Assembly: GCF_018603885.1 (NCBI RefSeq)
Contig: NZ_JAHGAW010000001.1
Span: 124,001-188,000 of the forward strand
From: Sphingobium nicotianae
GTDB lineage: Bacteria > Pseudomonadota > Alphaproteobacteria > Sphingomonadales > Sphingomonadaceae
Reading direction: 5' to 3'
DNA: 64,000 nucleotides
Part shown: one piece after another, positions 19,783-29,862 of the stretch
Layout of the letters: every line of letters starts with the position of its first letter
Position numbering within the stretch: the stretch's first letter is position 1
The notes under the pieces: model-generated
Databases searched by the model: none
What the model saw: only the letters and a program-made list of their open reading frames with translations
What the model was told of the DNA's origin: nothing
Position numbers and translations under genes: made by a program

Positions 19783-19859
19783 GCGGGTGTAGCTCAGTTG
19801 GTTAGAGTGCCGGCCTGTCACGCCGGAGGTCGCGGGTTCGAGCCCCGTCACTCGCGCCA
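19783..19859 (+). tRNA. tRNA-Asp (anticodon GTC)
   Basis: A 77-base cloverleaf with acceptor GCGGGTG/CACTCGC, discriminator G and encoded CCA. The anticodon stem CCGGC/GCCGG carries loop CTGTCAC, giving anticodon GTC. The T loop is TTCGAGC. Confidence 0.97.
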
Positions 19860-19937
19860 TTTTCCCGGTAGTTGAAGCCAGGACGCCGGCCTCGGCCGAG
19901 CGCGATGCAGTCGCTCCGGGACGACGCCACAAGCCGG

Positions 19938-20585
19938 CTATTGCCGTGCGGCGATCTCCCGCAGGATATGTTCGAAGACTTCGGCCGGCTGTCCGCCCGA
20001 GATGAGATAGGCGTCATTGATGACGATGGCCGGGACCGCCGTGACGCCGCGCGACATCCAGATCTCCTCGGACATTCTGACGTAGCGCGAAAACCGGCCT
20101 GACTGCAGGACATCTGCCGCCTCCGCCGCATCCAGTCCGACATTCCCTGCGATCTCGACGAGCACGTCATGATCGCTGATGTCGCGAGTGTGGGTGAGGT
20201 AGGCCGCGAACAAAGCCTTCTTCAGATCATGCTGCTTCCCCTGCAGTTTGGCCCAGTGCAGCAGTCGGTGCGCGTCGAAGCTGTTATAGAAACGGCCATC
20301 ATTGCTCAGTGCTAGATCGAAGCCGACCTCCGTCGCTCGCTCGCGCAGCGTCGGGCTTTCGTCCGAGGGCGAATGTGGCGTGTCGCCATATTTCTCGCGA
20401 AGATTCTCCCCGACATTCTGTCCCTCCGGCGGCAGGTCGGGATTGATCTCGAATGGATGGAAGACGAGCTCGGCCTCCACAATGCCCGCCGTGTTTGCCA
20501 GCGCGCGCTCCAACCCCCTGAGGCCGATCGCGCAAAACGGGCATGCAATGTCCGACACGAAGTCGATCTTAAGCCGTGTGGCCAT
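19938..20585 (-). CDS. FrnE-like DsbA family oxidoreductase
   Basis: A 215-residue thioredoxin-fold protein with active site CPFC at about residues 15-18, a long helical insertion, and the cis-Pro motif GVTAVPAIVIN near the C-terminus. Length, absence of a signal peptide and motif spacing fit the FrnE branch of cytoplasmic DsbA-like proteins (linked to oxidative stress, and related to hydroxychromene-carboxylate isomerases). The substrate is unknown. It stands apart from both neighbours. Confidence 0.85.
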   Translation of the reverse strand: MATRLKIDFVSDIACPFCAIGLRGLERALANTAGIVEAELVFHPFEINPDLPPEGQNVGENLREKYGDTPHSPSDESPTLRERATEVGFDLALSNDGRFYNSFDAHRLLHWAKLQGKQHDLKKALFAAYLTHTRDISDHDVLVEIAGNVGLDAAEAADVLQSGRFSRYVRMSEEIWMSRGVTAVPAIVINDAYLISGGQPAEVFEHILREIAARQ

Positions 20586-20682
20586 AACGCCTCCGGGATG
20601 GTGTCATCCATCATATCAGGCCGGCCGATCAAAAGAAAATCTTCTGAAAATTCCGCCCAGCGCCGCAACTGGACCGGCAGGT

Positions 20683-20910
20683 TCACGCCTTCCAGCGGCC
20701 GATTTCCATCCAGGTCAGCAGGGGTCGCACCGGGAAGATCCAGACGATGCCCATCACCACATAGAAGACGCATTGGGCGAGCATGGGCCAACGCGCGATC
20801 TGCTCGGAGAAGCTGGCGATGATCCAAGCCCAGAGGCAGATGATCGCTAAGATTGCGAGCATGCCCGCGGGTTTTCGCCAGGTCGGACGCCAGTCTGGCT
20901 GCTCGTCCAT
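20683..20910 (-). CDS. DUF2842 small membrane protein
   Basis: A 75-residue protein with two membrane helices (about 14-33 and 42-63) and the DUF2842 pattern, including RKPAGMLAI and the end VRPLLTWME. The function is unknown. Its ATG overlaps the stop of the upstream cyclo-ligase gene as ATGA, so they are cotranscribed. Confidence 0.8.
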   Translation of the reverse strand: MDEQPDWRPTWRKPAGMLAILAIICLWAWIIASFSEQIARWPMLAQCVFYVVMGIVWIFPVRPLLTWMEIGRWKA

Positions 20911-21485
20911 CAGGCGCGTTCCCGCGTGAAAATCTGCGCCTCGGTAATCACCATGTCGAGCGGCATATCCCATGGCTCGATTGGCAGCGCATCGACCATC
21001 TGGCAGCTCCAGGCGATGCCGATGCGTCGGGCGTTGGGCATCTTCGCGAAGGCGCGGTCATAATAACCCGCGCCATGGCCGATCCGGTTGAGCGCTTTGT
21101 CGAAGCCGACCATGGGCGTGAGGACGATGTCCGGCACGACGGTAGCGGCTTGGGGAGCGGGCTGGGGAATGCGCATCTGACCGGGTACGAGCACGTCGCC
21201 CGGCGCCCATTCGGCGAATTCCATGTCCACCTTGATGCTCTCGCCGAGACGCGGCAGGCATAGTTTGAAGCCGCGCTCGTGGAGGAATTCGAGCAGATTG
21301 GCCGTCGGCGCCTCGGAGCCCATGCTGTGATAGACCGAAATGCGGGCGCCTTCGGGGATTTGCGCCAGCACCGGCGTGGGCAGCACGCGGAAGGCGAGGT
21401 TGCGCACCGATTGCGGCAGGCCGGCGACGAAGGCGGCGCGCCGGGCGAGGATCTCGCTGCGCAGGGCCGCGCGTTCAGTGGTCAT
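20910..21485 (-). CDS. 5-formyltetrahydrofolate cyclo-ligase
   Basis: Converts 5-formyl-THF to 5,10-methenyl-THF with ATP. The 191-residue protein has the family signatures RISVYHSMGSE, LCLPRL and the C-terminal MVGFDKALNRIGHGAGYYDR. It lies directly downstream of the 6S RNA, the classical ssrS-ygfA arrangement, and 6S RNA and the gene are probably made from one transcript. Confidence 0.92.
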   Translation of the reverse strand: MTTERAALRSEILARRAAFVAGLPQSVRNLAFRVLPTPVLAQIPEGARISVYHSMGSEAPTANLLEFLHERGFKLCLPRLGESIKVDMEFAEWAPGDVLVPGQMRIPQPAPQAATVVPDIVLTPMVGFDKALNRIGHGAGYYDRAFAKMPNARRIGIAWSCQMVDALPIEPWDMPLDMVITEAQIFTRERA

Positions 21486-21517
21486 CGGCTCATGTCCTGA
21501 CTGGGAAAGGGGAAAGT

Positions 21518-21675
21518 GACGGGACCGCCATGGCCGTTTGCTGGAAAATCCTCTGACGCCTGTACGTCAGGTGGGGACCATTTAGTCCGGACCAGGATCC
21601 GGCCAGAGACAGCCCCCTAGGATGTGATATCGCCTCAGGGATGTTCGCTAAAGCGCGCACCGGGCAGTACCCGTC
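21518..21675 (-). ncRNA. ssrS: 6S RNA
   Basis: The 200-bp interval between zapA and the cyclo-ligase gene holds a 158-base element on the minus strand. Its ends pair as a terminal stem (GACGGG plus ACTGCC at the 5' side, 21663-21675; GGCGGT plus CCCGTC at the 3' side, 21518-21529). The 5' half contains ATCCCTGAGGCGAT, close to the conserved CCTGAGCCGAT segment of alphaproteobacterial 6S RNA, and the middle has an apical hairpin (CTGGCCGGATCCTGG region). 6S RNA binds the housekeeping RNA polymerase. Synteny, size, stem and motif agree; exact ends are inferred. Confidence 0.82.
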
Positions 21676-21684
21676 CTGTTCTAT

Positions 21685-22044
21685 CTAGGCGCTGGCGAGC
21701 TGCACTGCAAGGCTGTCGCCCAGCGCTTCGATCCGTTCGGCGAGCCGGGTGAGCGCGGCCAGCGTGTCGCTCTCGTCGAACGGCTCGGCGGCCGGTGGCG
21801 GCGGTGGCACTGTGGCGACCGGTGGGGCCACCCTGGGTTCGTTGGACCGCTCCGACAGCGTGTCGGCGAGCAACAGGCCGGCGAAAAGCAGCTGGCGCAC
21901 CTCGGTCAGCCCAGGGCTGCCGGTCTTCACCTGATTCACACGGTCGGACATCATGCCCGCGAGCGACTGAAGCCTGGCCTCCTCACCGTCGCGGCAGTGC
22001 ACCGCATATTGCCGGCCGCCGACCATGATCTTGACTTCTGCCAT
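21685..22044 (-). CDS. zapA: ZapA, cell division Z-ring protein
   Basis: ZapA bundles FtsZ filaments at mid-cell. The 119-residue product begins with the ZapA globular domain (VKIMVGGRQYAVHCRDGEEARLQSLA) and then the helical segment VRQLLFAGLLLADTL. After a Pro-rich linker it ends in a coiled-coil helix (SDTLAALTRLAERIEALG). It follows the small coiled-coil gene by 2 bases. Confidence 0.88.
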   Translation of the reverse strand: MAEVKIMVGGRQYAVHCRDGEEARLQSLAGMMSDRVNQVKTGSPGLTEVRQLLFAGLLLADTLSERSNEPRVAPPVATVPPPPPAAEPFDESDTLAALTRLAERIEALGDSLAVQLASA

Positions 22045-22046
22045 AC

Positions 22047-22298
22047 TCAGGCCTCGCTCCGCGCCTTCTGCAAATCGCCGATCAGGGCGTCCAGCGATTT
22101 GAGCGCTGCGATCGCCTTGTCGCGCGAGAAAGGATCGATCTCGACCGACGAGGTGTCAGCATCGCCGTCCAACTCCTGCGCAAACTGCGCCTCGATGACT
22201 TTGGCATGTTCCTCGGAGACTTGCCTGGCGAGGCTCTCGGCGCGCGTAAGCGCCCGTTCGAGCCGTCCTATTGCCTGCATCATCGCGTCGCTTGCCAT
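22047..22298 (-). CDS. zauP: Small coiled-coil protein upstream of zapA, ZauP candidate
   Basis: An 83-residue, almost wholly helical acidic protein (IGRLERALTRAESLARQVSEE and KAIAALKSLDALIGDLQKARSE as heptad-like stretches). In Caulobacter the gene just upstream of zapA encodes ZauP, a coiled-coil partner that works with ZapA to condense the Z-ring. Position, size and predicted structure match; I cannot show sequence homology by eye. Confidence 0.6.
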   Translation of the reverse strand: MASDAMMQAIGRLERALTRAESLARQVSEEHAKVIEAQFAQELDGDADTSSVEIDPFSRDKAIAALKSLDALIGDLQKARSEA

Positions 22299-22566
22299 GG
22301 GGAACCCTTATCATGCGGATTGCGGATTGCAAAAGCTCCGTTTCCCGCCGATGCGATGAGCGCATGACATGCTGAGGAAGCTGTTGCGGCCGTCACACAG
22401 GGTGCCCATTAGGTTGACGCTTGCCACTCGAATCGACATTGAGACCCCGCGACGACTCGGGGGAGCGTGCGCCGGTCCGCGTCAATACGCCCTTCGACCG
22501 CGCCGGTCCCTGATCCGCTCGACATGAACGCGCCTGCGGGCCAGCAACAGAAAGGGGCGTTCGCCC

Positions 22567-24534
22567 ATGCCAGTCACCGAAAAGCGCCTTGCCGACACCA
22601 TTCGAGTGCTGGCGATGGATGCGGTGCAGGCGGCCAACAGCGGACATCCCGGCATGCCGATGGGCATGGCCGATGTCGCGACAGTGCTGTTCAAGGACCA
22701 TCTCAAGTTCGATCCCGCCGCGCCGAAATGGGCCGATCGCGACCGTTTCGTGCTGTCCGCCGGTCACGGCTCGATGCTGATCTACGCGCTGCTGCATCTC
22801 ACGGGTTATGATGAGCCGACGATGAGCCAGATCGCCAATTTTCGGCAGATCGGCAGCCCTTGCGCTGGCCATCCCGAGAATTTCGAGCTGCCCGGCGTCG
22901 AGGCCACCACAGGCCCGCTGGGGCAGGGCCTGGCGATGGCGGTGGGCATGGCGATGGCCGAGCGTCATCTCAATGCCGTGTTCGGTGATGAGCTGGTCGA
23001 TCATCGTACCTGGGTGATCGCCGGCGATGGCTGCCTGATGGAAGGCATCAATCATGAGGCGATCGGTCTTGCCGGTCATCTCGGCCTCGGCAAGCTCAAG
23101 GTGCTGTGGGACAACAACAAGATCACCATCGACGGCGCGACCAGCCTCTCGACCAGCGAGGACATCGCGGCGCGCTACCGGGCGACGGGCTGGCACGTCG
23201 TGACGTGCGACGGCCATGACTTCGGCGACATTCGCCGCGCGCTCGACGAAGCGGTGGCCGATCCGCGCCCGTCATTGATTGCCTGCTCGACCAGGATCGG
23301 CGAGGGCGCGCCGAACATGGCAGGCACAAGCAAGGTCCATGGCTCGGCGCTGGGTGTCGATGAGGTTGCGGCGACGCGCAAGGCGCTGGGCTGGGATCTG
23401 CCGCCGTTCGAGCTGCCGGACGAGGTCAGGGCGGCGTGGCTGGAGATTGGCAAGGGCAGCAAGGCCGCTCACGCCGAGTGGGAAAAGCGCCTCACATCCC
23501 ATTCCAACAAGGCAGAATTCGAGCGGCGCATGGCTGGTGTCTTGCCCGCCGGTTTCTCGCTTCAGCCCTATCTCGACAGCCTGATCGCCGAACCGAAGAA
23601 GGTCGCGACCCGCAAGGCGAGCGAGATGGCGCTGGATTACATCAACGTCAATCTGCCGGACACGTTCGGCGGATCGGCTGACCTCACAGGCTCAAACCTG
23701 ACCCAGTCGAAGGACCAGAAGAGCTCGTTCAGTCGCCAGGATTATTCAGCCCGCTATGCGCATTACGGCATCCGAGAGTTCGGGATGTCGGCGGCGATGA
23801 ATGGCATGGCGTTGCACGGCGGCGTCATTCCCTATGGCGGCACCTTCCTGGTTTTCTCGGACTATTGCCGCAACGCGATCCGCATGTCGGCACTGCAGCA
23901 GGTGCGGGTCGTCTATGTGATGACGCACGACAGCATCGGCCTTGGCGAGGACGGCCCGACGCATCAGCCGATCGAGCATGTGATGTCGCTGCGCATGATC
24001 CCCAATCTGGAGGTATTCCGCCCGTGCGACACGATCGAAACGGCGGAATGCTGGGCCCTAGCGCTGGAGAGCGACTCCAGACCGTCGGTGCTGGCGCTCA
24101 GCCGCCAGAACCTGCCGCAGCTGCGCACGGACGCTTCGCAGAATCTGTCGGCCAAGGGCGGCTACACGCTCGTCGCTGCCAAGTCCGCACCGAAGGTCGT
24201 GCTGATTGCGACCGGGTCGGAAGTCGAGATCGCCGTTGCGGCCGCCGAAATACTGGAAGGGAGGGGCATCGCGACCAGCGTCGTCTCGATGCCCAGCGTG
24301 TCGCGCTTCCTCGCGCAGGATGCGGGCTATCGAGCTTCCGTGCTGCCCGAGGATGCGTTCAAGGTGTCGGTTGAAGCCGGCACGACCTTTGGCTGGGCGA
24401 CGATCACCGGCGCGCGCGGTCTCAACATCGGCATTGACGCGTTCGGTCTCTCCGGGCCTGCGCCGGCGCTTTACGAACATTTCGGATTGACCCCCGCCAG
24501 CATCGCGGATCGCGTCGCCGCGGCCCTCAACTGA
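22567..24534 (+). CDS. tkt: Transketolase
   Basis: Thiamine diphosphate enzyme that moves two-carbon units in the pentose phosphate pathway. The 655-residue protein shows all three domains: the ThDP motif GDGCLMEG...NNKITIDG near residues 155-190, the pyrimidine domain with [11 protein letters not shown], and the C-terminal transketolase domain ([12 protein letters not shown]). The N-terminal [14 protein letters not shown] is diagnostic. Gap follows after 20 bp and pgk after that, forming a Calvin/glycolysis-style carbon operon without cbb genes in view. Confidence 0.96.
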   Translation: MPVTEKRLADTIRVLAMDAVQAANSGHPGMPMGMADVATVLFKDHLKFDPAAPKWADRDRFVLSAGHGSMLIYALLHLTGYDEPTMSQIANFRQIGSPCAGHPENFELPGVEATTGPLGQGLAMAVGMAMAERHLNAVFGDELVDHRTWVIAGDGCLMEGINHEAIGLAGHLGLGKLKVLWDNNKITIDGATSLSTSEDIAARYRATGWHVVTCDGHDFGDIRRALDEAVADPRPSLIACSTRIGEGAPNMAGTSKVHGSALGVDEVAATRKALGWDLPPFELPDEVRAAWLEIGKGSKAAHAEWEKRLTSHSNKAEFERRMAGVLPAGFSLQPYLDSLIAEPKKVATRKASEMALDYINVNLPDTFGGSADLTGSNLTQSKDQKSSFSRQDYSARYAHYGIREFGMSAAMNGMALHGGVIPYGGTFLVFSDYCRNAIRMSALQQVRVVYVMTHDSIGLGEDGPTHQPIEHVMSLRMIPNLEVFRPCDTIETAECWALALESDSRPSVLALSRQNLPQLRTDASQNLSAKGGYTLVAAKSAPKVVLIATGSEVEIAVAAAEILEGRGIATSVVSMPSVSRFLAQDAGYRASVLPEDAFKVSVEAGTTFGWATITGARGLNIGIDAFGLSGPAPALYEHFGLTPASIADRVAAALN

Positions 24535-24554
24535 CTCACGAAGGAGAAAGCATC

Positions 24555-25565
<1,011 letters not shown>

Positions 25566-25577
25566 GCGTTGATTGAT

Positions 25578-25680
25578 CGTTCGGTTCGAGCGGCCGTCGA
25601 GCGAAGTCGAGACGGCTGTCGAGAACGCCCTTCTCGACTACGGGTCTCGACAAGCTCGACCCTGCGCTCGAAGCGAACGG
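25578..25680. repeat. Long palindromic intergenic repeat, copy A (gap-pgk)
   Basis: An imperfect palindrome of about 103 bp. The ends pair (CGTTCGGTTCGAGC with GCTCGAAGCGAACG), and inner blocks pair as GTCGAGAC/GTCTCGAC and GTCGAGAA/TTCTCGAC around a short loop near 25626. Its first 48 bases match copy B at 46489 with one difference. It lies within the presumed gap-pgk transcript, so it would form a stable RNA hairpin. Confidence 0.85.
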
Positions 25681-25707
25681 TGATATGAAGATTGTGGGAG
25701 ATCGTTC

Positions 25708-26913
25708 GTGGCCAAACCCTTCAAGACCCTGGACGACATGGGCGACATCGCCGGCAAGGCCGTGCTGGTCCGTGAGGATCTGAACGTCCCCATGCAGGAC
25801 GGCGCGATCACGGACGACACCCGCCTGCGTGCCGCCGTGCCGACGATCCTGGAGCTGTCCGACAAGGGCGCCAAGGTGCTGATCCTCGCCCATTTCGGCC
25901 GGCCCAAGGGCCAGAAGTCGCCGGACATGTCGCTCAGCCTTGTGACGCGCGCGCTCAGCCAAGTGCTCGGTCGCGAGGTGCAGTTCATCCCGGATTGTCA
26001 GGGCGAAGCAGCGGTAGCGGGTATCGCCGTCATGCGCGGCGGCGACATCGCGATCCTGGAGAATACCCGCTTCCATGCGGGCGAGGAAAAGAATGATCCC
26101 GCCTTGTCCGACGCCATGGCGGCGCTCGGCGACTATTATGTGAACGACGCCTTCTCCGCCGCGCATCGCGCGCACAGCTCGACCGAGGGCGTCGCGCATC
26201 GCCTGCCCGCGTTCGCCGGCCGCTCGATGGAGAAGGAGCTGGATGCGCTCGAGGCGGCGCTCGGCAATCCGCAGAAACCCGTCGCCGCCGTGGTCGGTGG
26301 CGCCAAGGTCTCGACCAAGCTCGACGTGTTGCACAATCTCGTCGCGCAGGTCGATCATCTGATCATCGGCGGCGGCATGGCCAACACCTTCCTCGCCGCG
26401 CGCGGTGTCGATGTCGGCAAGTCGCTGTGCGAGCATGATCTGGTGCCGACCGCGAATGAGATCTTCGACAAGGCCGAGAGTGCGGGTTGCACGATCCACC
26501 TGCCTTATGATGTGGCCGTCGCCAAGGAATTCGCCGCCAATCCGCCGAGCTACCGCATCTGCAACGTCAACGAGGTGGCGGCCGACGAGATGATCCTCGA
26601 TGTCGGCCCGGCGGCTGTCGAAGCGCTTGCCGACGTGCTCAAGACCTGCCGCACCCTCGTCTGGAACGGCCCGCTCGGTGCTTTCGAGCTGGCACCGTTC
26701 GACACGGCGACCGTGGCGCTCGCTCGCACCGCCGCCGCGTTGACGGTGGAAGGCTCGCTGGTTTCGGTGGCAGGCGGCGGCGACACGGTGGCGGCGCTCA
26801 ATCATGCCGGCGTGGCCGACGACTTCTCGTTTGTCTCGACCGCCGGCGGCGCCTTCCTCGAATGGATGGAAGGCAAGGAACTGCCCGGCGTCGCGGCGCT
26901 GACGCGCAAGTAA
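25708..26913 (+). CDS. pgk: Phosphoglycerate kinase
   Basis: ATP-forming step of glycolysis. The 401-residue protein has the conserved N-terminal [14 protein letters not shown], the LAHFGRPKG loop, [14 protein letters not shown], and the C-terminal nucleotide motif [12 protein letters not shown]. The start is GTG at 25708, with GGGAG 7 bases before it. The stop is only 4 bp from the convergent thioredoxin-like gene, with no terminator between. Confidence 0.96.
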   Translation: MAKPFKTLDDMGDIAGKAVLVREDLNVPMQDGAITDDTRLRAAVPTILELSDKGAKVLILAHFGRPKGQKSPDMSLSLVTRALSQVLGREVQFIPDCQGEAAVAGIAVMRGGDIAILENTRFHAGEEKNDPALSDAMAALGDYYVNDAFSAAHRAHSSTEGVAHRLPAFAGRSMEKELDALEAALGNPQKPVAAVVGGAKVSTKLDVLHNLVAQVDHLIIGGGMANTFLAARGVDVGKSLCEHDLVPTANEIFDKAESAGCTIHLPYDVAVAKEFAANPPSYRICNVNEVAADEMILDVGPAAVEALADVLKTCRTLVWNGPLGAFELAPFDTATVALARTAAALTVEGSLVSVAGGGDTVAALNHAGVADDFSFVSTAGGAFLEWMEGKELPGVAALTRK

Positions 26914-26917
26914 TCCG

Positions 26918-27451
26918 CTATTTCGAGCCTGCCACTGACGTGGTTGGCGGCGCGCGCTCGTTCAGCAGTGGGACGATGATTTCGTTCAGCGCGTCGAGAT
27001 CGAACGCGCCCGCGGCCGCATAGCGTATCCGGCCATCGCGACCGATCACGATGTTGGTCGGCACGGCCTCCGGGTTGCCATAGGGCGACTTGATAGAGCG
27101 CACCGCTGGAATAGCCATGGCGGCGAAGAGCTTCTTGAGCGTGAACAGCGGCTGCGAGTCCCGGGTCGTCACGGCATAGACCTGCAGGCCCTTGTCCTTG
27201 AAATATTGGTAATAGGCATCGAGCGTCGGCAATTCTTTTTTGCACGGCGCGCACCATGTCGCCCAGTAATTGAGAATGACGACCTTGCCGCGCAGGTTCG
27301 CGATCGAGACCTTCTCGCCACTGACGAGCGTCAGCTGTATGTCGGGCGCCAGTTCCCCGATCTTTGGCTCCGATTTGCTGAGTTTCGCCGATGCGGATGC
27401 TGTTGTGGTCGTTGCGATAGCGACGAGCAGCGCGAAAAACGGACTGCGCAT
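26918..27451 (-). CDS. TlpA-family periplasmic thioredoxin-like protein
   Basis: A 177-residue exported redoxin: signal peptide of about 22 residues, then an AhpC/TSA-Redoxin fold with active site WATWCAPCKKELP and cis-Pro in AVPTNIVIGRDG. Such proteins reduce periplasmic disulfides, often for cytochrome or oxidase assembly; no partner gene is nearby. I start at 27451 (MRSPFFALL) because GGGGA precedes it and the longer frame from 27511 lacks a signal-like start. Confidence 0.85.
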   Translation of the reverse strand: MRSPFFALLVAIATTTTASASAKLSKSEPKIGELAPDIQLTLVSGEKVSIANLRGKVVILNYWATWCAPCKKELPTLDAYYQYFKDKGLQVYAVTTRDSQPLFTLKKLFAAMAIPAVRSIKSPYGNPEAVPTNIVIGRDGRIRYAAAGAFDLDALNEIIVPLLNERAPPTTSVAGSK

Positions 27452-27594
27452 AAGATCTTCCCCCTCAGACCATCTTCTATTGCGGGCCGGCCGGCCGTCA
27501 ACATGGTTCACCGACTTGCAATTTTCGCATTGAGCGGTGATGAGGCGGGCCAGCGCTTCATGGCGCCTCGTGGGTAAATTCAGACAGGGATGGA

Positions 27595-28497
27595 ATGATG
27601 CAGCACGCCGACATGACCGCCAAGATCGCCAAGGGGAACGGCTTCATCGCCGCGCTCGACCAGAGCGGCGGCTCCACGCCCAAGGCTCTCAAGGGCTATG
27701 GCATCGAGGAAAACGCCTATTCGGGCGACGAGGAAATGTTCGGCCTGATCCACCAGATGCGCACCCGCGTGATCACCTCGCCGGCCTTCACCGGCGACAA
27801 GGTCATCGGCGCGATCCTCTTCGAGCGGACCATGGACGGAACGATCGAGGGCAAGCCGACGCCGACCGCGCTGCTGGAGCGCGGCGTCGTCCCGTTCATC
27901 AAGATCGACAAGGGTCTGGAAGCCGAAGCCGACGGCGTCCAGCTGATGAAGCCGATGCCGGAGCTGAGCGCGCTGCTCACCCGCGCCAAGGGCCTGGGCG
28001 TGTTCGGCACCAAGGAGCGCTCGGTGATCAATCTCGCCAATCGCGAGGGCATCGCCGCCGTCGTTAAGCAGCAGTTCGAGGTCGGCAAGGAGGTGCTGGC
28101 GCATGGCATGATGCCGATGATCGAGCCAGAGATCAACATCAAGAGCCCCGAGCGCGCCGCCGCGGACCAGATCCTGCTCGAGGAGATCCTCAAGGCGCTG
28201 GACGCGTTGCCGGCCGGCGAGCAGGTCATGCTCAAGCTCAGCATCCCGGCCAAGGCGGGCCTCTATGATCCGCTCGTCGACCATCCCAAGGTGCTGCGCG
28301 TGGTCGCGCTGTCGGGCGGCTTCCCGCGCGCCGAGGCCTGCGCCGAGCTGGCCAAGAATCGCGGCATGATCGCGAGCTTCAGCCGCGCTCTGTTGGACGA
28401 TCTGCGCCACCAGATGAGCGATGACGAGTTCAACGCCTCGCTCGGCGAGGCGATCGACGAGATTTACGAGGCCTCGACGGACAAGGTCGCGGCCTGA
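27595..28497 (+). CDS. Class I fructose-bisphosphate aldolase
   Basis: Schiff-base aldolase of about 296-300 residues of the compact bacterial class I type. Signatures are AALDQSGGSTPKAL, GAILFERTMDG, VPFIKIDKGL, PMIEPEINI and the VMLKLSIP strand with the likely Schiff-base Lys, then VVALSGGF. No metal-ligand pattern of class II enzymes is present. The adjacent ATGs at 27595 and 27598 cannot be separated. With tkt, gap and pgk it completes a lower-glycolysis/pentose block; it ends 1 bp from the convergent arsR-type gene. Confidence 0.92.
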   Translation: MMQHADMTAKIAKGNGFIAALDQSGGSTPKALKGYGIEENAYSGDEEMFGLIHQMRTRVITSPAFTGDKVIGAILFERTMDGTIEGKPTPTALLERGVVPFIKIDKGLEAEADGVQLMKPMPELSALLTRAKGLGVFGTKERSVINLANREGIAAVVKQQFEVGKEVLAHGMMPMIEPEINIKSPERAAADQILLEEILKALDALPAGEQVMLKLSIPAKAGLYDPLVDHPKVLRVVALSGGFPRAEACAELAKNRGMIASFSRALLDDLRHQMSDDEFNASLGEAIDEIYEASTDKVAA

Positions 28498-28498
28498 T

Positions 28499-28822
28499 CT
28501 AGGCGTCGGGGAGCGCGTCCAGCAGATCGCCCAGGCGATCCAGCCGCGCTTCCCATTCTTTCCGGCAAGCCTGCGCCCATTGCTCGACGGCGCGCAGTCC
28601 TTCAGGACGCAGCGCGCAACTGCGGGTACGCCCCTGCTTCTCGGACAGGACCAGCCCTGCCTTCTCCAGCAGGCGCAGATGCTGGCCGACAGCCGTCAGG
28701 CTGATGCCGAGGGGGGTGGCGAGCGCCGAGACGCTGACCGGTCCGCGCGCGATCCGGCTGACGATCGCCCGGCGGGTCGGATCGCCGAGCGCATCGAACA
28801 GGGCGGCCGTGGCTGGCGTCAT
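28499..28822 (-). CDS. ArsR-family winged-helix regulator
   Basis: A 107-residue metal-independent ArsR-type repressor: ALFDALGDPTRRAIVSRIA helix, recognition helix region GISLTAVGQHLRLLEKAGLV, and wing EKQGRTRSCAL. No cysteine metal-site motif is present. It is coupled (ATGA) to the SRPBCC gene upstream, a very common pairing in which the regulator controls its own operon. Confidence 0.88.
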   Translation of the reverse strand: MTPATAALFDALGDPTRRAIVSRIARGPVSVSALATPLGISLTAVGQHLRLLEKAGLVLSEKQGRTRSCALRPEGLRAVEQWAQACRKEWEARLDRLGDLLDALPDA

Positions 28823-29280
28823 GCGTCCAGCACTTCGGACAGATTGTCGACCAGCACTTCCCAGCCGTGCTTGCGCATGTCGGGTCCGTCGGCGCCTTCA
28901 TAGAAGACGGCCTGGTGGGTGACGCGCAGCCTCGCGCCATCGCCCGCCGGCGCGACCTCATAGGTGATGAGCGCGCTGGAGATGCGCCGTCCGCCCAAGG
29001 TCATCGTGCTCGAATGGACGATGCGCTCGTTCGGCACGATATCCTCGTAGCGCCCGTCATTCTCGATGATCGTGCCGGGGAAGGGCGTGTCGTCGCCCAT
29101 CGTGAACAGTTGGTGTTCGCGGCCGCCGACGCGGAAATCGATCGAGAAGTCGCTCGCATTCCGGCCGACGGCAAACCATTTCGGCTTGAGTTCCGGCGAT
29201 GAGATGGCCGCGAAGACCTTCTCCGGGCTGTGCGGATAGCGGCGTTCGATGGTGAACGTGTCGTGTCTGGTCTCGGCCAT
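28819..29280 (-). CDS. SRPBCC (AHSA1-type) domain protein
   Basis: A 153-residue START-like ligand-binding protein: TIERRYPHSPEKVFAAISSPELKPKWFA at the start, VGGREHQLF in the middle and a long C-terminal helix (MRKHGWEVLVDNLSEVLDA). AHSA1-like proteins in ArsR pairs have no established ligand. It is the first gene of the two-gene unit and follows an operator-like palindrome by about 20 bp. Confidence 0.85.
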   Translation of the reverse strand: MAETRHDTFTIERRYPHSPEKVFAAISSPELKPKWFAVGRNASDFSIDFRVGGREHQLFTMGDDTPFPGTIIENDGRYEDIVPNERIVHSSTMTLGGRRISSALITYEVAPAGDGARLRVTHQAVFYEGADGPDMRKHGWEVLVDNLSEVLDA

Positions 29281-29299
29281 GAAAATGCCCTCTCAATAG

Positions 29300-29315
29300 T
29301 GAAGTGAGAACTTCA
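29300..29315. promoter_or_regulatory. Palindromic operator of the SRPBCC-arsR unit
   Basis: TGAAGTGAGAACTTCA is a perfect inverted repeat (TGAAGT-N4-ACTTCA), 20 bp before the SRPBCC start. On the minus strand TTGACT (29335-29340) and GATGAA (29312-29317) are spaced by 17 bases, so the palindrome overlaps the -10 element, as expected for an ArsR-type autorepressor. The regulator-operator link is inferred. Confidence 0.6.
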
Positions 29316-29355
29316 TCATCGAGAGGGGGTGAAAAGTCAAGTTGTTGCTTCAGTA

Positions 29356-29724
29356 TCAGGCGAGCTGCTTCTTCAGCTCGCTGTTCTCCTTGTAGAGCGT
29401 CATGATCGAGGCGAAGGGTCCGCGCAGATAGGCGCCGAGCGCGGTCATGTCCTCGGGCTTCTTGCCGACCGTTGCGAGCAGTTGGGCCGTGATGCCGTCC
29501 GAGTCGGCGACGAACTTGCCCGGGGCGACTTCGGCAGCGGGGAAGGTCACTTTCTCGAAATGCGGCGCCAGCGTCTCGCGGATTGCCGCTTCCTCGTCAT
29601 CGCCCGGCACGAATTCGCGGACATTGACCTTGTCGAAGAGGCCGGCCTCGACAAGCGCGATGCGCACCTTGAAGCAGAAGGGGCATTTGTCCTTGAGATA
29701 GAGGGTGGGCGTGAAATCGGCCAT
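29356..29724 (-). CDS. Glutaredoxin/GST N-terminal-domain protein
   Basis: A 122-residue thioredoxin-fold protein with active site KCPFCFKVRIAL at about residues 12-23 and the beta-strand VNVREFVPGDDEEA. The middle has a cis-Pro-like TFPAAEVAPGKFVADSDGITAQLL stretch. It resembles the N-terminal domain of glutathione transferases with a short helical tail. I start at 29724 because GGAG precedes it at 6 bases. It is divergent from the glutathione peroxidase gene, consistent with thiol redox work. Confidence 0.72.
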   Translation of the reverse strand: MADFTPTLYLKDKCPFCFKVRIALVEAGLFDKVNVREFVPGDDEEAAIRETLAPHFEKVTFPAAEVAPGKFVADSDGITAQLLATVGKKPEDMTALGAYLRGPFASIMTLYKENSELKKQLA

Positions 29725-29862
29725 GATGCTCTCCATGTGCAACGGGATGGTATCGTTCGCGTTGTGATCATGGCGTATCGCCCCGGCCAATGACAAGGCG
29801 ACATCGCCGGCTTAGGATGGCGATACGACGATCGGCCCGATCCCTGGCCCCAGGAGAGACAC

